DNA of 64,000 nt from positions 1-64,000 of the forward strand of contig JADJCA010000030.1 of NCBI GenBank assembly GCA_016703425.1, given 5' to 3'. The notes below the pieces were generated by a model. The model did not search any database. It saw only the letters and a program-made list of their open reading frames with translations, and was not told the origin of the DNA. Positions 12,709-21,626 of this stretch are shown in pieces. This stretch comes from Myxococcales bacterium. Lineage in GTDB: Bacteria; Myxococcota_A; Polyangia; Polyangiales; Polyangiaceae. How positions within the stretch are numbered: the stretch's first letter is position 1; each line of letters begins with the position of its first letter. A program made the position numbers and the translations under genes.

Positions 12709-15700
12709 TCAGGCCATCTCCTTGTTGAGGTTCCGAACCTTGCCTAGGTAGGTCGTGCGGGGGCCGGTCCCGAGCTCCGCGAGCAGTCCGTAGTTGCGAG
12801 CGCTCTTGGTGGCCTCGGCGACGCGCGCCTTGGGGTCGTTCAGGTCGCCGAAGCTGATGGCGTCAGCGGGGCATGCTTGCGCGCAGGCCGCCATGACGTC
12901 GCCGTCCTTCATGGGCTTGCCGGCGCGCTTGCTCGCGAGCTTGCCCTCTTGAATGCGCTGGACGCAGTACGTGCACTTCTCCATGACGCCGCGGAAGCGC
13001 ACCGTGACGTTGGGGTTGAAGAGCATCTTCTGGGTCTCGGGCATCGACCCGTAGGTCGACTTCGCTTGCTGCTCCATGGTGGCGTCGTCGCCGCCGGCGA
13101 AGTTGCCGCTGAACTCGAGGTAGTTGAAGCGACGAACCTTGTAGGGGCAGTTGTTGGCGCAATACCGCGTGCCGATGCAGCGGTTGTAGGCCATGTCGTT
13201 GAGGCCGTCGGGGCTGTGTGCCGTCGCGTTGACGGGGCACACGTTCTCGCAGGGTGCCTCTTCGCATTGCACGCACGCGACGGGCTGGTACGCGACGGCC
13301 GGCTCGTTCTCGTCGGCGCCGACGAAGTAGCGGTCGATGCGGAGCCAGTACATCTCGCGGCCCTTGCCGACCTGCTCCTTGCCGACCGTCGGGATGTTGT
13401 TCTCCGACTGGCAAGCGACCATGCAAGCGCTGCAGCCGGTGCAGGCGTTGAGGTCGATGTTCATGCCCCACTTCTGGCCCTTCGAGTAGTCGACCTTGTC
13501 CCACAGCGGCAGGACCCGCGGGTTGGGGCTCTTGTACTGAACGAAGTCGGGCTCCTTCTTGTACTGCTCGAGCGTCGTGTCGATGGCGAGCGGGCGGCCC
13601 TCCATCGATTGGTGCTCTTGCGTCTGCGTGACTCCGAGATCCTTGATCTGGGCGAAGCCGCGGTCGACGTGCGTGAGCCACTTGCGGCCGAGGCCGCGGA
13701 CCGCACACTCGCCGAAGTCGAGCGACTGACTTGCCCGCAACGGGTAGACGTCGACGCCGCACTTGTTGCCGAAGCGGCCCGCCTTCTTGCGGCCCCAACC
13801 GACGTTCAAGCCCACAACGCCGTCGGCGTGACCTGGCTGAACCCACGCGGGAAGCTCGACGCGGGCCCCCTCACGGATGACCTCGACGGCGTCGCCGCTC
13901 TGGACACCGAGCTCTTTGGCCGTCTTCGGCGACAAGAGCGCGACGTTCTCCCAGACGACCTTGGTCATCGGGTCGGGCAGCTCGAGGAGCCAGGGGTTGT
14001 TGCCGTGGCGTCCGTCGAAGAGCTTCGGGCACGGCGAGAAGACGGCCTCGAGGCCAGCCCCGCCCTTCGGCGAAGACTTCGCGAGGGCCGCGGAGATGTC
14101 CGCCGTGCGCACATCGCCCGGCGCCATGGTCGGCGGCCTGAGCGGCGCGCGATCGCCGACGAAGCCCGACTTGAGCGAGCGCTTCCAGGTGGTCTCGAAG
14201 CCGAGGCCACTGTCGAGGGTCGCCTTGACGGTCTCTCGGACGAGCTCGTAGGCCTTCTTCGGCTTCGCGTCCGCGCCAGTCAGCGGCAGCATCATTGCGA
14301 AGAGCTCGAGGTCGCTCTTGCCACCATGAAGCGGCTCGATGAGCGGCTGTTGAATCGACCAGGTGCCGTCGAGCGAGCGCTGATCGCCCCAAGCTTCGAG
14401 CTCGTGGGCTCGCGGCAAGTGCCACGAGGCGAGCGACGAGGTCTCGTCGACGTGCGACGAGAGGTGAATCGTGTGCTTGGCCTTCTCCACGCGCTGCGCG
14501 AACTTCGCATCCGCGGGCGCGTCGTGCGCCGGGTTGCCACCGACGATGATCAGCGTGTCGACCTTGCCGGCTTCGAGATCTTGGCCAAGGGCCATGATGT
14601 CTTGCGGCGCGTTCGGCTCTTCCGCGTCGGCGACGGGGACGTAGGAGAGGACGGGACCCACGGCGCCTAGTGCGCTGTTGAGCGCGCAGGCCAGGGCGGG
14701 AACGGCCGCCGGCTGACGGGCACCGGCGACGATGACCGCTCGACCGCGATGGGCGAGCAGATCCTTGGCGACGGCCTTGAGCCACTTCTCGGGGATGCCC
14801 TCGGTGGGCGCGTCGCCAGGCGTGAGACCCTTGAGATCGAGCCCCTGAGCGGCGAGCTCTTTGGCGAGCGCGCGCGCGTAACGTTCGACGTGGCGCGCCG
14901 GCAGGCGGAGTCGGTGATCGGCGTTCGAGCCGGTCGTGGAGTGCACCGGCTCAACCACGTAGAGCCGGCTCATGTTGTCGGCGGGGCCGCGGAGACGTCG
15001 GCCCTTGGCGAACGTGCGGCTGGCGCGGACCGAACCTGACTCGGTCTGCAGGAAGTCCGAGTCAAGGGAGAGGATGACCCGTGCCCGGTCGTATTCGACG
15101 ATGGGGGTGACCGACTGCCCGAGGGCGAGCTTGGTGCCTTCGGCGGAGCTCGACTCGGTGAAGGGCGCCCAGGTGTGGAAGCGAGCGTTTGGGAAGCGAG
15201 CGCGGACCTGGCCTCGAACGCGCATGAGCGTCGGCGAGGTGGTCGGCTGCATCAGGACGCGGAGCTTCGCGCCCTTGTCGGCGTCGTGGGCCTTCAAGAG
15301 GTCGGCGAAGGCGGCCTCGAATTCAGGCCAAGAGGCCTTCGCGCCCTTCGCCTTGAGCGGCGTGGTGGAGCGATCGGGATCGTAGAGGTCGAAGATCGAC
15401 GCTTGCGTGATGAGATCGGTTCCGCCGCGGCTCGCAGGGTGCTGCGGGTTGCCCTCGATCTTCGTGGGACGGTTCTCGTGGCTCTCGACGAGCAGGCCCA
15501 GCGATTCGCCGCGTCGGCTCGTGACGGTCGCGAAATATTCGCTGATGCCGGGGACCGTGTATTCGGGCGACTTCGTGTACGGCAGGATCTTCTCGGCGGG
15601 GCGGCGAATGCAGCCTTCGAGGCCGAAGAGCGCCGTGACGCCGACGCCGAACTTGAGGAAGCTGCGGCGCCCGGCTTCGACGTTGCCGAGCGCTCGCGCC

Positions 15701-15912
15701 CCGACGTCCGCACCGGACGCCATCGGGTTTCGCAGCGCGAGCTCGCCGGCGGCGCCCTCGGAAGGACCCACGCCGAGGGGGAACTCAGCCTCCTTCGCGG
15801 CGAGGTTTCGCTTCGGGTCTTCCTTCTCCTCGAGGCTCCGCCAGAACAGGTTGGAGCCCGACGAGGCTTCGGGAGACGTGTCTTGGAACGTGTACGGACT
15901 GCGACGGCTCAT
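12709..15912 (-). CDS. actB: alternative complex III subunit ActB, molybdopterin-type fold fused to iron-sulfur domain
   Basis: Large peripheral subunit (1067 aa). The N-terminal part carries a Tat-like signal (RRSFLKFGVGVTALFGLEGC) and resembles the molybdopterin oxidoreductase fold; in ACIII this half is known to lack Mo. The C-terminal third is a four-cluster ferredoxin domain of the NrfC/DmsB type, with motifs CTGCSACMVAC, CVQCEEAPCENVCP, CANNCPYK/CTYC and CAQACPADAI, consistent with three 4Fe-4S and one 3Fe-4S cluster. ATG at 15912 is chosen because it overlaps the actA stop (ATGA); the frame stays open upstream only because it runs antiphase through actA. Confidence 0.95.
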   Translation of the reverse strand: MSRRSPYTFQDTSPEASSGSNLFWRSLEEKEDPKRNLAAKEAEFPLGVGPSEGAAGELALRNPMASGADVGARALGNVEAGRRSFLKFGVGVTALFGLEGCIRRPAEKILPYTKSPEYTVPGISEYFATVTSRRGESLGLLVESHENRPTKIEGNPQHPASRGGTDLITQASIFDLYDPDRSTTPLKAKGAKASWPEFEAAFADLLKAHDADKGAKLRVLMQPTTSPTLMRVRGQVRARFPNARFHTWAPFTESSSAEGTKLALGQSVTPIVEYDRARVILSLDSDFLQTESGSVRASRTFAKGRRLRGPADNMSRLYVVEPVHSTTGSNADHRLRLPARHVERYARALAKELAAQGLDLKGLTPGDAPTEGIPEKWLKAVAKDLLAHRGRAVIVAGARQPAAVPALACALNSALGAVGPVLSYVPVADAEEPNAPQDIMALGQDLEAGKVDTLIIVGGNPAHDAPADAKFAQRVEKAKHTIHLSSHVDETSSLASWHLPRAHELEAWGDQRSLDGTWSIQQPLIEPLHGGKSDLELFAMMLPLTGADAKPKKAYELVRETVKATLDSGLGFETTWKRSLKSGFVGDRAPLRPPTMAPGDVRTADISAALAKSSPKGGAGLEAVFSPCPKLFDGRHGNNPWLLELPDPMTKVVWENVALLSPKTAKELGVQSGDAVEVIREGARVELPAWVQPGHADGVVGLNVGWGRKKAGRFGNKCGVDVYPLRASQSLDFGECAVRGLGRKWLTHVDRGFAQIKDLGVTQTQEHQSMEGRPLAIDTTLEQYKKEPDFVQYKSPNPRVLPLWDKVDYSKGQKWGMNIDLNACTGCSACMVACQSENNIPTVGKEQVGKGREMYWLRIDRYFVGADENEPAVAYQPVACVQCEEAPCENVCPVNATAHSPDGLNDMAYNRCIGTRYCANNCPYKVRRFNYLEFSGNFAGGDDATMEQQAKSTYGSMPETQKMLFNPNVTVRFRGVMEKCTYCVQRIQEGKLASKRAGKPMKDGDVMAACAQACPADAISFGDLNDPKARVAEATKSARNYGLLAELGTGPRTTYLGKVRNLNKEMA

Positions 15913-16538
15913 CGGTGGCACCCCGAGCAGTGCTGCGGCGGATTGACGCTGGGAGGTTCGAAGCCCGGCGGGTTCATGGCCGCCGTCCACTCCATGTTGG
16001 TGATTTGATCTTTCGGCCTGAGATTCGGCTTTGGATCGCGGTGGCAGTCGAGACACCAGCCCATGCTGAGCGGCTGCTCTTGGCGGACGACTTCCATTTG
16101 ATCGACGCGGCCGTGGCAGCTCGTGCAGCCAACGCCGGCGTTCAAGTGAACGCTGTGATCGAAGTAGGCGTGCTCCGGGAGCTTGTGGACCTTGACCCAC
16201 TCCACGGGGAGGCCCGTTTCCCAGCTCGCGCGAACGGCGGCGAGGCGCGCCGACTCGGGCTTGACGACCGAGTGACAGCCCATGCACGTCTGCGTGGGAG
16301 GAATCATCGCGTGCGCGGCGCGCTCGACGTTGGCGTGGCAGTACCGGCAATCGAGGCCGATCTGACCGGCGTGCAGCTTGTGGCTGTACGGCACCGGTTG
16401 CCGCGGGGCGTACCCGACCTGCAGATGCCTCGGCGAAAAGTAGTACCAGACGGCGAATGTCGCGCCGCCGAGGGCCATGGCGAGTCCTGCCGCGGCGATG
16501 AAGGGGAGCTTGTTGAGCGATCGCGGGAAGATTTGCAT
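15909..16538 (-). CDS. actA: alternative complex III subunit ActA, pentaheme cytochrome c
   Basis: First gene of the ACIII-caa3 operon. The 209-aa product has one N-terminal transmembrane helix (about residues 10-32) and five CXXCH heme motifs in order: CRYCH, CMGCH, CTSCH, CLDCH and CSGCH, the last at the extreme C-terminus. It conducts electrons from the ActB/ActC module to ActE or the caa3 oxidase in the periplasm. ATG at 16538 starts just before the helix; an in-frame start at 16640 would add 34 non-helical residues. Its stop overlaps the actB start. Confidence 0.94.
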   Translation of the reverse strand: MQIFPRSLNKLPFIAAAGLAMALGGATFAVWYYFSPRHLQVGYAPRQPVPYSHKLHAGQIGLDCRYCHANVERAAHAMIPPTQTCMGCHSVVKPESARLAAVRASWETGLPVEWVKVHKLPEHAYFDHSVHLNAGVGCTSCHGRVDQMEVVRQEQPLSMGWCLDCHRDPKPNLRPKDQITNMEWTAAMNPPGFEPPSVNPPQHCSGCHR

Positions 16539-16666
16539 GCCGGTTCCCGTTGGTACCTCGCGTGAGAGCCACCGCGCGCTAACCCCAAGAGGGAGCGCAC
16601 CGTCCGCGTCGGAATCGACACGGAGACCCGGGATCACCAACCGCGTGAGGCCCGCAGCCGGGCGTC

Positions 16667-16696
16667 CTTATAGGGGACATTGGCTATCCCGCACAA
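16667..16696 (-). promoter_or_regulatory. candidate sigma-70-type promoter for the act-cox operon
   Basis: On the minus strand TTGTGC (16691-16696) and TATAAG (16667-16672) are separated by 18 bases. The -10 element matches five of six consensus positions, the -35 element is moderate. It sits about 130 bases before the actA ATG in the only non-coding stretch upstream (16539-16755). Transcription from here would cover all twelve downstream genes. Confidence 0.5.
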
Positions 16697-16755
16697 CCCT
16701 TTCCGCTGACCGCGTGTGCACGCAAATCTTGCGGGATCCTACCGCTCAAGGACGT

Positions 16756-17229
16756 TCACCTCATCCTCTGCTGAACGAGGTCGGCGGCCTCCTTGCGGTG
16801 GATGGGGCAGCTCCGCGCGATGACCGTCAGACGCACCGGTCCTTCGGCCGTTCGGTCGCGAACGATGACGGCCGAGTCGGAGAGCTCGAAGTCGCTGCCG
16901 CGCGCCGCCGGGTCGCCCTTGGGAACGTCGGCGCGGATCGCCATGAGGACGCCCAAGTGGAACTCGAAGGTCGCGGCGATGGGGCCGTCGCGGGTGGCGT
17001 CCGTGGGGCGCCACGAGAGGATGAGGTCGTCACCGACCCGCGTGTCCCATTGCCCGAGGCCGGTGGCATCGAAGCGCGCGCGCACGTCCCGCACGGTCAT
17101 GCCGAGCCGTACGCCCCGTAGCTCCGTGAAGGTCGACGAGCGGCCACGCAGCAGCGCGCCGGCGAGCAGCAGGACAAGCAAGACCGCGGCGGCGATGGCC
17201 GGCGCGATCCAGCTACGACGCCCCTTCAC
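16756..17229 (-). CDS. conserved membrane-anchored protein of unknown function
   Basis: 157-aa protein with an N-terminal transmembrane helix (about residues 9-28) after a basic start, then a soluble domain with TELRGVRLGMTVRDVRARFD, which resembles the short motif-plus-helix start of SmpA-like or other outer periplasmic domains. I do not recognise the family. Its ATG overlaps the ctaB stop (ATGA), so it is co-translated with heme O synthase and may have an accessory role in oxidase biogenesis; that is inference from position only. Confidence 0.7.
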   Translation of the reverse strand: MKGRRSWIAPAIAAAVLLVLLLAGALLRGRSSTFTELRGVRLGMTVRDVRARFDATGLGQWDTRVGDDLILSWRPTDATRDGPIAATFEFHLGVLMAIRADVPKGDPAARGSDFELSDSAVIVRDRTAEGPVRLTVIARSCPIHRKEAADLVQQRMR

Positions 17230-18119
17230 GGCCGGAAGGCGACGAGCAACGCGAAGAGCGCCAGGAGGTAGACGATCGAGTAGGCGAAGAAGGACTTGGC
17301 CCAGCGATCCTTCGAGGGAACGGGCACGTCAGCACGGCCGAGGCCGTAACATGCCCAACCGAGGAAGACGCAGCCGATGATGAACGCGCCGACCAGGTAT
17401 CCCTTGCCGGCGAGACCGAGCGGGAAGACGAGGAGGCTCGTGGCGACGAGCGCCGCCGTGTAGTTGACCATCGCGCGCTTGGTCGCGGCGACGCCCGCCT
17501 CGTTGGGCATCACCTTGAGGCCCGCCGCCGCGTAGTCTTCACGGCGGAACAGGGCGATCGCCAAAAAATGCGGAATTTGCCAGAAAAACAGCACCCCGAA
17601 GAGGACGAGCCCCCCCACGTCGACGCGCGACGTTGCGGCCGTCCAGCCGAGAAGCGGAGGGATCGCGCCGGGCACCGCGCCGACGAACAGCGAGAGATGC
17701 GACCGCGGCTTCATCGGCGTGTAGGCCAGCACGTAGCTGACGTTGGCAAGGGCCGCGAGGAACGCCGTCGTGAGGTTCACGCCGATGGCCAAGATCGGGA
17801 GGGCGACGATGCTCGCCGCGAGGCCGACCCAGAGGGCCACGCGCGGCGACATGCGACCGGCGGGGAGCGGGCGGTTCCGTGTTCGCAGCATGAACCGGTC
17901 TGAATCGCGCTCAAGGAGCATGTTGAGCGCGTTGGCGCCCGAGACCACGAGCGTGGTGCCGATGACGGTCAAGAGCGCCGCCATGAGCGGCACTTTTTCC
18001 GGCGCGAGCCAAAGGCCGCCGGCGGTGGTCACGAGGACCATGGCCGTGATCCGGGGCTTCGTCAGCGCGAGCAAGTCACGCAGCGACGTGGTCTGTTCGG
18101 CGACGCGAGCTTCCGCCAT
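17226..18119 (-). CDS. ctaB: protoheme IX farnesyltransferase (heme O synthase)
   Basis: UbiA-family membrane prenyltransferase (297 aa) that farnesylates heme b to heme O, the precursor of heme a used by the oxidase encoded downstream. About eight to nine helices are visible. The substrate-binding signature N-x-LERD-x-D-x-x-M-x-RT-x-x-RPLPAGR is at about residues 65-90. ATG at 18119 is preferred over an in-frame start at 18173 because AAGGG lies eight bases upstream. Located 1.6 kb upstream of actA on the same strand, with its own likely promoter. Confidence 0.95.
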   Translation of the reverse strand: MAEARVAEQTTSLRDLLALTKPRITAMVLVTTAGGLWLAPEKVPLMAALLTVIGTTLVVSGANALNMLLERDSDRFMLRTRNRPLPAGRMSPRVALWVGLAASIVALPILAIGVNLTTAFLAALANVSYVLAYTPMKPRSHLSLFVGAVPGAIPPLLGWTAATSRVDVGGLVLFGVLFFWQIPHFLAIALFRREDYAAAGLKVMPNEAGVAATKRAMVNYTAALVATSLLVFPLGLAGKGYLVGAFIIGCVFLGWACYGLGRADVPVPSKDRWAKSFFAYSIVYLLALFALLVAFRP

Positions 18120-18215
18120 GGCCGTGCCCTTACCACAACCCGTGGCAAGGGGCACCCGCGGTTCATAGGGCACGCGGCTTAAGGCGTCGCAGGGCGCCCA
18201 GGAGGCCGCAGAACG

Positions 18216-19614
18216 CTACGTCGGCCGCCGGAGCGCCGGGTAGATCGCTCGGTAGCGCTCGTAGAGCGCGTCGTAGCGGGCCGCGTCGGCGGTCGGTTCG
18301 AAGGCGCCACCGGCGCGCGCCATCGCGGTCGCCGCGGCGAAAACGCCTGCGTGGAGGCTCGCGCCACCGGCCGCCAGCATCGCGGCCCCGAGGGCGGTCG
18401 CTTCTGGCGTCTTCGTGCGCGCGATGCGTCGAGCCATGACGTCGCAGACGATGCGGCAGAAGAGGTCGCTCTTGGAGCCGCCGCCCATCACGACCAACTC
18501 GCGGAGCGGGTGGCCGAGGGCACCTTCCACGGCGCGCGTGTGGAGGCGCTGTTCGAAGGCGAGGCCTTCGAGGATGGCGCGGTAGAGGTGCGCCGGTCCG
18601 TGCTCGCCGGAGAGGCCCACGACGATTCCGCGAGCGTCGTCGTCCCAATAGGGATTCATGACGCCGTTCCAGTAGGGCACCACGAAGAGACCGTCGGTCC
18701 CCAAGGGCAAGCGCGCCGCTTCATGTTCCACCTCGCGGAGCAGCTCCGCCTCCGTCGCGCTGTCGTTGGCGCTCTTTCGTCGCAGCCACTTCTCTGCGAG
18801 CCATGACAGCGTGAAGGTCCCGCCCTTGAGATCCGTTTCGAGGAAGTACGTTCCTGGGAGCGCGCCGTAGAGCGTTCGAAAGGCGCGATCGACCCGGTAG
18901 TCGCGCAGCGTCCCGTGGGGGGAGCCCTGTTCGGTCGGCCACGTGGCTGCGCAAAGCGCCCACCGGCGCGCCCGGCTCGACGAGGGTCGGAACGCTCCCG
19001 CGATCGAGCGACAGGTAGCCGAGCAGCTCGTCGGACCAATCGCGCGCCTTCATGTCGACGAGTCCGAGCGGATCGGCCGACGCGAGCGACGTCACGAACT
19101 CGCCCGTCAGGCGCTGCACGAGAAACGCGTGGACGTCGAGAAGGCGAGGGCGCGCGCGCGTAAGCGCCGGCGCCAAGCGCGACAAGAGAAACGACGCCTT
19201 GTAGAAGGACGGTGTGACGCACGGCGGTTTGCCCGTCACCGCGTGGAGATGTTCGGCGCCGAGCGTGGTCGTTGCCCGCGCGACCTCATCCTTGCATCGT
19301 GCGTCCATCCACACGAGGGCCGGGTGGAGCGGGGCGCCCGCCGCATCGGTCATGACGAAGGTCTCCCGTTGGTGGGCGACGGCCATGGCGCGAACGCGCT
19401 CTCGGTCGGGCCCCAACGCGGTCGTGAGCTCGCCGAGCGCTTCAAGGGTTGCCGTCCACCACGACTCGGCGTCCTGCTCCCAGCCGTCAACGCCTCGCGA
19501 GACGAGGGCGAGCGCGCGCCGACCTTCGGCGACGGGCGTTCCGTCGAGCTCGAAGGCGATGGCCTTGCAAGCCGTGGTGCTGGCGTCGACGCCGACGACG
19601 AGCGGACCGTTCAC
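18216..19614 (-). pseudogene. FGGY-family carbohydrate kinase, frameshifted with an internal gap
   Basis: ATP-dependent sugar or polyol kinase of the xylulokinase/FGGY type. The N-terminal lobe is intact (VVGVDASTTACKAIAFELDG, WEQDAESWW, VAHQRETFV) up to VADRTGLP. The C-terminal lobe is intact in another frame (TYFLETDLKGGTFTLSWLAE, then VVMGGGSKSDLFC). The join lies at about 18915-18940, near a run of six G on the plus strand. Besides the frame change, the usual GGGDG/GTS segment that should follow TGLP is absent, a loss of perhaps 35-45 residues. So the gene is either truly inactivated or misassembled here. GTG at 19614 overlaps the gpsA stop (GTGA), and the kinase start residues follow at once. 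Confidence 0.75.
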
Positions 19615-20666
19615 GAGGGCCCGCCAAAAAACGTCTCGAAGGGAACGGGGTGCGCGGGGCGCCCTTTGGCGACGCCGATCAGATGTCGCAAGAGCGGAAG
19701 CTCGCGTGGCTGGAGCTTGCCTTGCGCCTCCCAACCGGCAACGGCCTCCGCCATGACGTCGAGGATTTCGAGGCACTCGAGCGTCGCGCCCTCCATCTTG
19801 AGGATGGCGTCGGGAAGCGTAAGGCCAAGGCCGAGCCAACGACCGAAACGGCCCGTCCTTCCTCCGTTGCAGGTGACGTTCAGGTCGCCCACGCCGGCCA
19901 GGCCTGCGGCGCTCTCGGCGTGGCCGCCGGCCAGCGTCACCACGCGCGCCATCTCCACGGCGGCTTCCGCGAACACCGCGGCCTCGTGGTTGTGCATCGC
20001 GACACTGCCCGCTGCTCCGCCGGCTCGTTCGTGCAAGCCCGCGGCGAAGCCGACGCCCATGGCGAAGGCATTCTTCAGCGCCGCGGAGACCTCAACGCCG
20101 ACGACGTCAGCGCTAGGAAAGATCCGGTAGTAAGGGCCCCGAGCGAGGGTCGCGAGGGCCGACACGTGGCGAGCGTTGCGGCCCGTCATGACGACGCAGG
20201 TGTCGACGCGTCGTGCGAGCTCGCCCGCGATGCAAGGGCCGCCGACGCCAACGGGCGCAAAGGTGGCGCCGCCGCGCTCCGAGAGGACCGTCGCGAGCAC
20301 ATCGGGCAGCGAGACGAGCTCGCGGCCGTTCCACGCGAGGCCTTTGGAGATCATGCCGATGGGGACGTCATCGCGCATGACGTCGCGCAGCTTCTCGCCG
20401 GCCCAGCGGACGCCCGCTGAGCTCACGCCAAGGACGATCGCGTCGACGTCGCGGGCCGCGACTTCGAGTTCGTGGGAAGCGAAGGGTGTGATGCCGGTGG
20501 GCACGGCGAGCTTCAGCTTTGGGTGCGGTTCGCCAGACTTCAACGCCGCAATGATGGCGTCGTCCAAGTGCGTGCCGACGAGGCGCACCGTGTGGCCCGC
20601 ATCGACGAGGGGCCAAGCGAAGGCAGTCCCCATCATGCCGGCGCCGAGGATCAGGATGTTGGCCAT
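19611..20666 (-). CDS. gpsA: NAD(P)-dependent glycerol-3-phosphate dehydrogenase-like protein
   Basis: 351-aa GpsA-family enzyme, expected to interconvert sn-glycerol-3-phosphate and dihydroxyacetone phosphate for phospholipid synthesis. The Rossmann motif GAGMMGTA is at residues 8-15. Family positions include ISKGL, GGPCIAGEL and the catalytic Lys in SAALKNAFAMGVG. The sequence diverges from classical GpsA (for example GPCIAGEL where GPSFA.E is usual), so the substrate could be another 3-hydroxy phosphate. ATG at 20666 begins directly at the nucleotide-binding strand. It is coupled to the downstream FGGY kinase, which suggests a joint polyol or glycerol route. Confidence 0.82.
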   Translation of the reverse strand: MANILILGAGMMGTAFAWPLVDAGHTVRLVGTHLDDAIIAALKSGEPHPKLKLAVPTGITPFASHELEVAARDVDAIVLGVSSAGVRWAGEKLRDVMRDDVPIGMISKGLAWNGRELVSLPDVLATVLSERGGATFAPVGVGGPCIAGELARRVDTCVVMTGRNARHVSALATLARGPYYRIFPSADVVGVEVSAALKNAFAMGVGFAAGLHERAGGAAGSVAMHNHEAAVFAEAAVEMARVVTLAGGHAESAAGLAGVGDLNVTCNGGRTGRFGRWLGLGLTLPDAILKMEGATLECLEILDVMAEAVAGWEAQGKLQPRELPLLRHLIGVAKGRPAHPVPFETFFGGPS

Positions 20667-20757
20667 GGCGCATCTTCGCGAACCGATGCGGCAAACCCAA
20701 CGAGAAAACATCCCGCGACGGGTTGCCGCACGGGCCGCCGAGGCCTCCCTTCGGCCG

Positions 20758-20809
20758 TTGACACCGAGGCTCGGGCTTACTAGGAAGTGAGAAGTTCGAC
20801 TTCCCACTT
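20758..20809 (+). promoter_or_regulatory. promoter with overlapping palindromic operator before the MerR gene
   Basis: A perfect -35 TTGACA (20758-20763) is followed after 17 bases by TAGGAA (20781-20786) as a weak -10. Overlapping and following it is an inverted repeat AAGTGAGAAGT (20785-20795), loop TCG, ACTTCCCACTT (20799-20809), with one mismatch in 11 pairs. A protein bound there would block the promoter, which fits autorepression by the MerR-type regulator encoded next. Confidence 0.55.
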
Positions 20810-20810
20810 T

Positions 20811-21626
20811 ATGACCCTGCCCGCGAATCCACAAAAACCGGTAAAAATGTCGGCCCTCGCGCGCCTGAGCGGCGTGCCGGCGGCGACCATCAAGCACTAC
20901 TTGCGCGAGGGTCTCCTGCCGCAGCCCGAGCTCAAGACGGGCCGGAACATGGCGTTCTACGACCCGGCGCTCGCGGGCCGCATTCGTCAGATCAAGACGC
21001 TCCAGCGAGAGCACTTCCTCCCGCTGCGGGTCATCAAGTCGGTCTTGTCGGACGGGCCCTCGGCGCGCGATGACGTGCACGCCCGCGCCGCCATCGCGCA
21101 GACGCTCGCGTCCATGGCGTCGTCTGAAACGAGAACGCGAGCGGAGCTGCTCGGTGCCGGCGCAAAGCCCGACGACCTCGCGTTCTTCGAGGCCGTGGGC
21201 CTGATCTCCGGCGCGAAGGTCGGCGACGACGTGGTCTACGGTGGCGAAGACCTGGCGCTCCTGCGCGTCCTCGCGGACTCGCGGCGCGCCGGCATCACGC
21301 CGGAGATGTTGCCGCCGGAGATCGTCGCGCCCTACGTCCGCGCCATTCAGGAGCTCGTGAAGGTCGAGCTCGAGATGTTTCGCCTCGGCGTCGTTCCCCG
21401 CGCCGGCGATCGCCTGGGCGAGGTTACGGAGGCGGCGACGCGCCTCTCAGAGCGCCTTGTCGTCCTCGTGCGTCGAAAGATGCTCTTGCCGATGCTTCAG
21501 GCGCTTGTCGAAGCGGAGCTGGTGGATGGGGCTCGTCGTGGCCCCAGTGCTCCGTCGCGGCGCGCGCGAGGGGCGCGGCCCTCCAAGCCCCCGGTCCGAC
21601 GAACGGAAAGGAAGACCTCTCGATGA
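20811..21626 (+). CDS. MerR-family transcriptional regulator
   Basis: 271-aa regulator with an N-terminal MerR winged helix-turn-helix (MSALARLSGVPAATIKHYL, then LQREHFLPLRVIKSVL) and a long helical C-terminal effector region of unknown ligand, longer than classical metal-sensing MerR proteins and without a Cys metal site. The basic tail (ARGARPSKPPVRRTERK) is unusual. Start choice is uncertain: ATG 20811 lies just after the operator palindrome; GTG 20787 would place the operator inside the gene; ATG 20847 starts right at the HTH. Its stop overlaps the start of the downstream di-heme protein (ATGA), so the two are co-expressed. Confidence 0.82.
   Translation: MTLPANPQKPVKMSALARLSGVPAATIKHYLREGLLPQPELKTGRNMAFYDPALAGRIRQIKTLQREHFLPLRVIKSVLSDGPSARDDVHARAAIAQTLASMASSETRTRAELLGAGAKPDDLAFFEAVGLISGAKVGDDVVYGGEDLALLRVLADSRRAGITPEMLPPEIVAPYVRAIQELVKVELEMFRLGVVPRAGDRLGEVTEAATRLSERLVVLVRRKMLLPMLQALVEAELVDGARRGPSAPSRRARGARPSKPPVRRTERKTSR

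Noticed and set aside
12877..14670. Long plus-strand open frame (about 597 codons) inside actB
   Set aside because: Lies antisense to well-conserved ActB; composition is Arg/Val/Leu-rich and matches no known family. A GC-codon shadow.
15940..15975. tRNA-like GGTTCGAA in the actA region
   Set aside because: No cloverleaf can be formed around it, and it lies within the heme-binding C-terminus of ActA.
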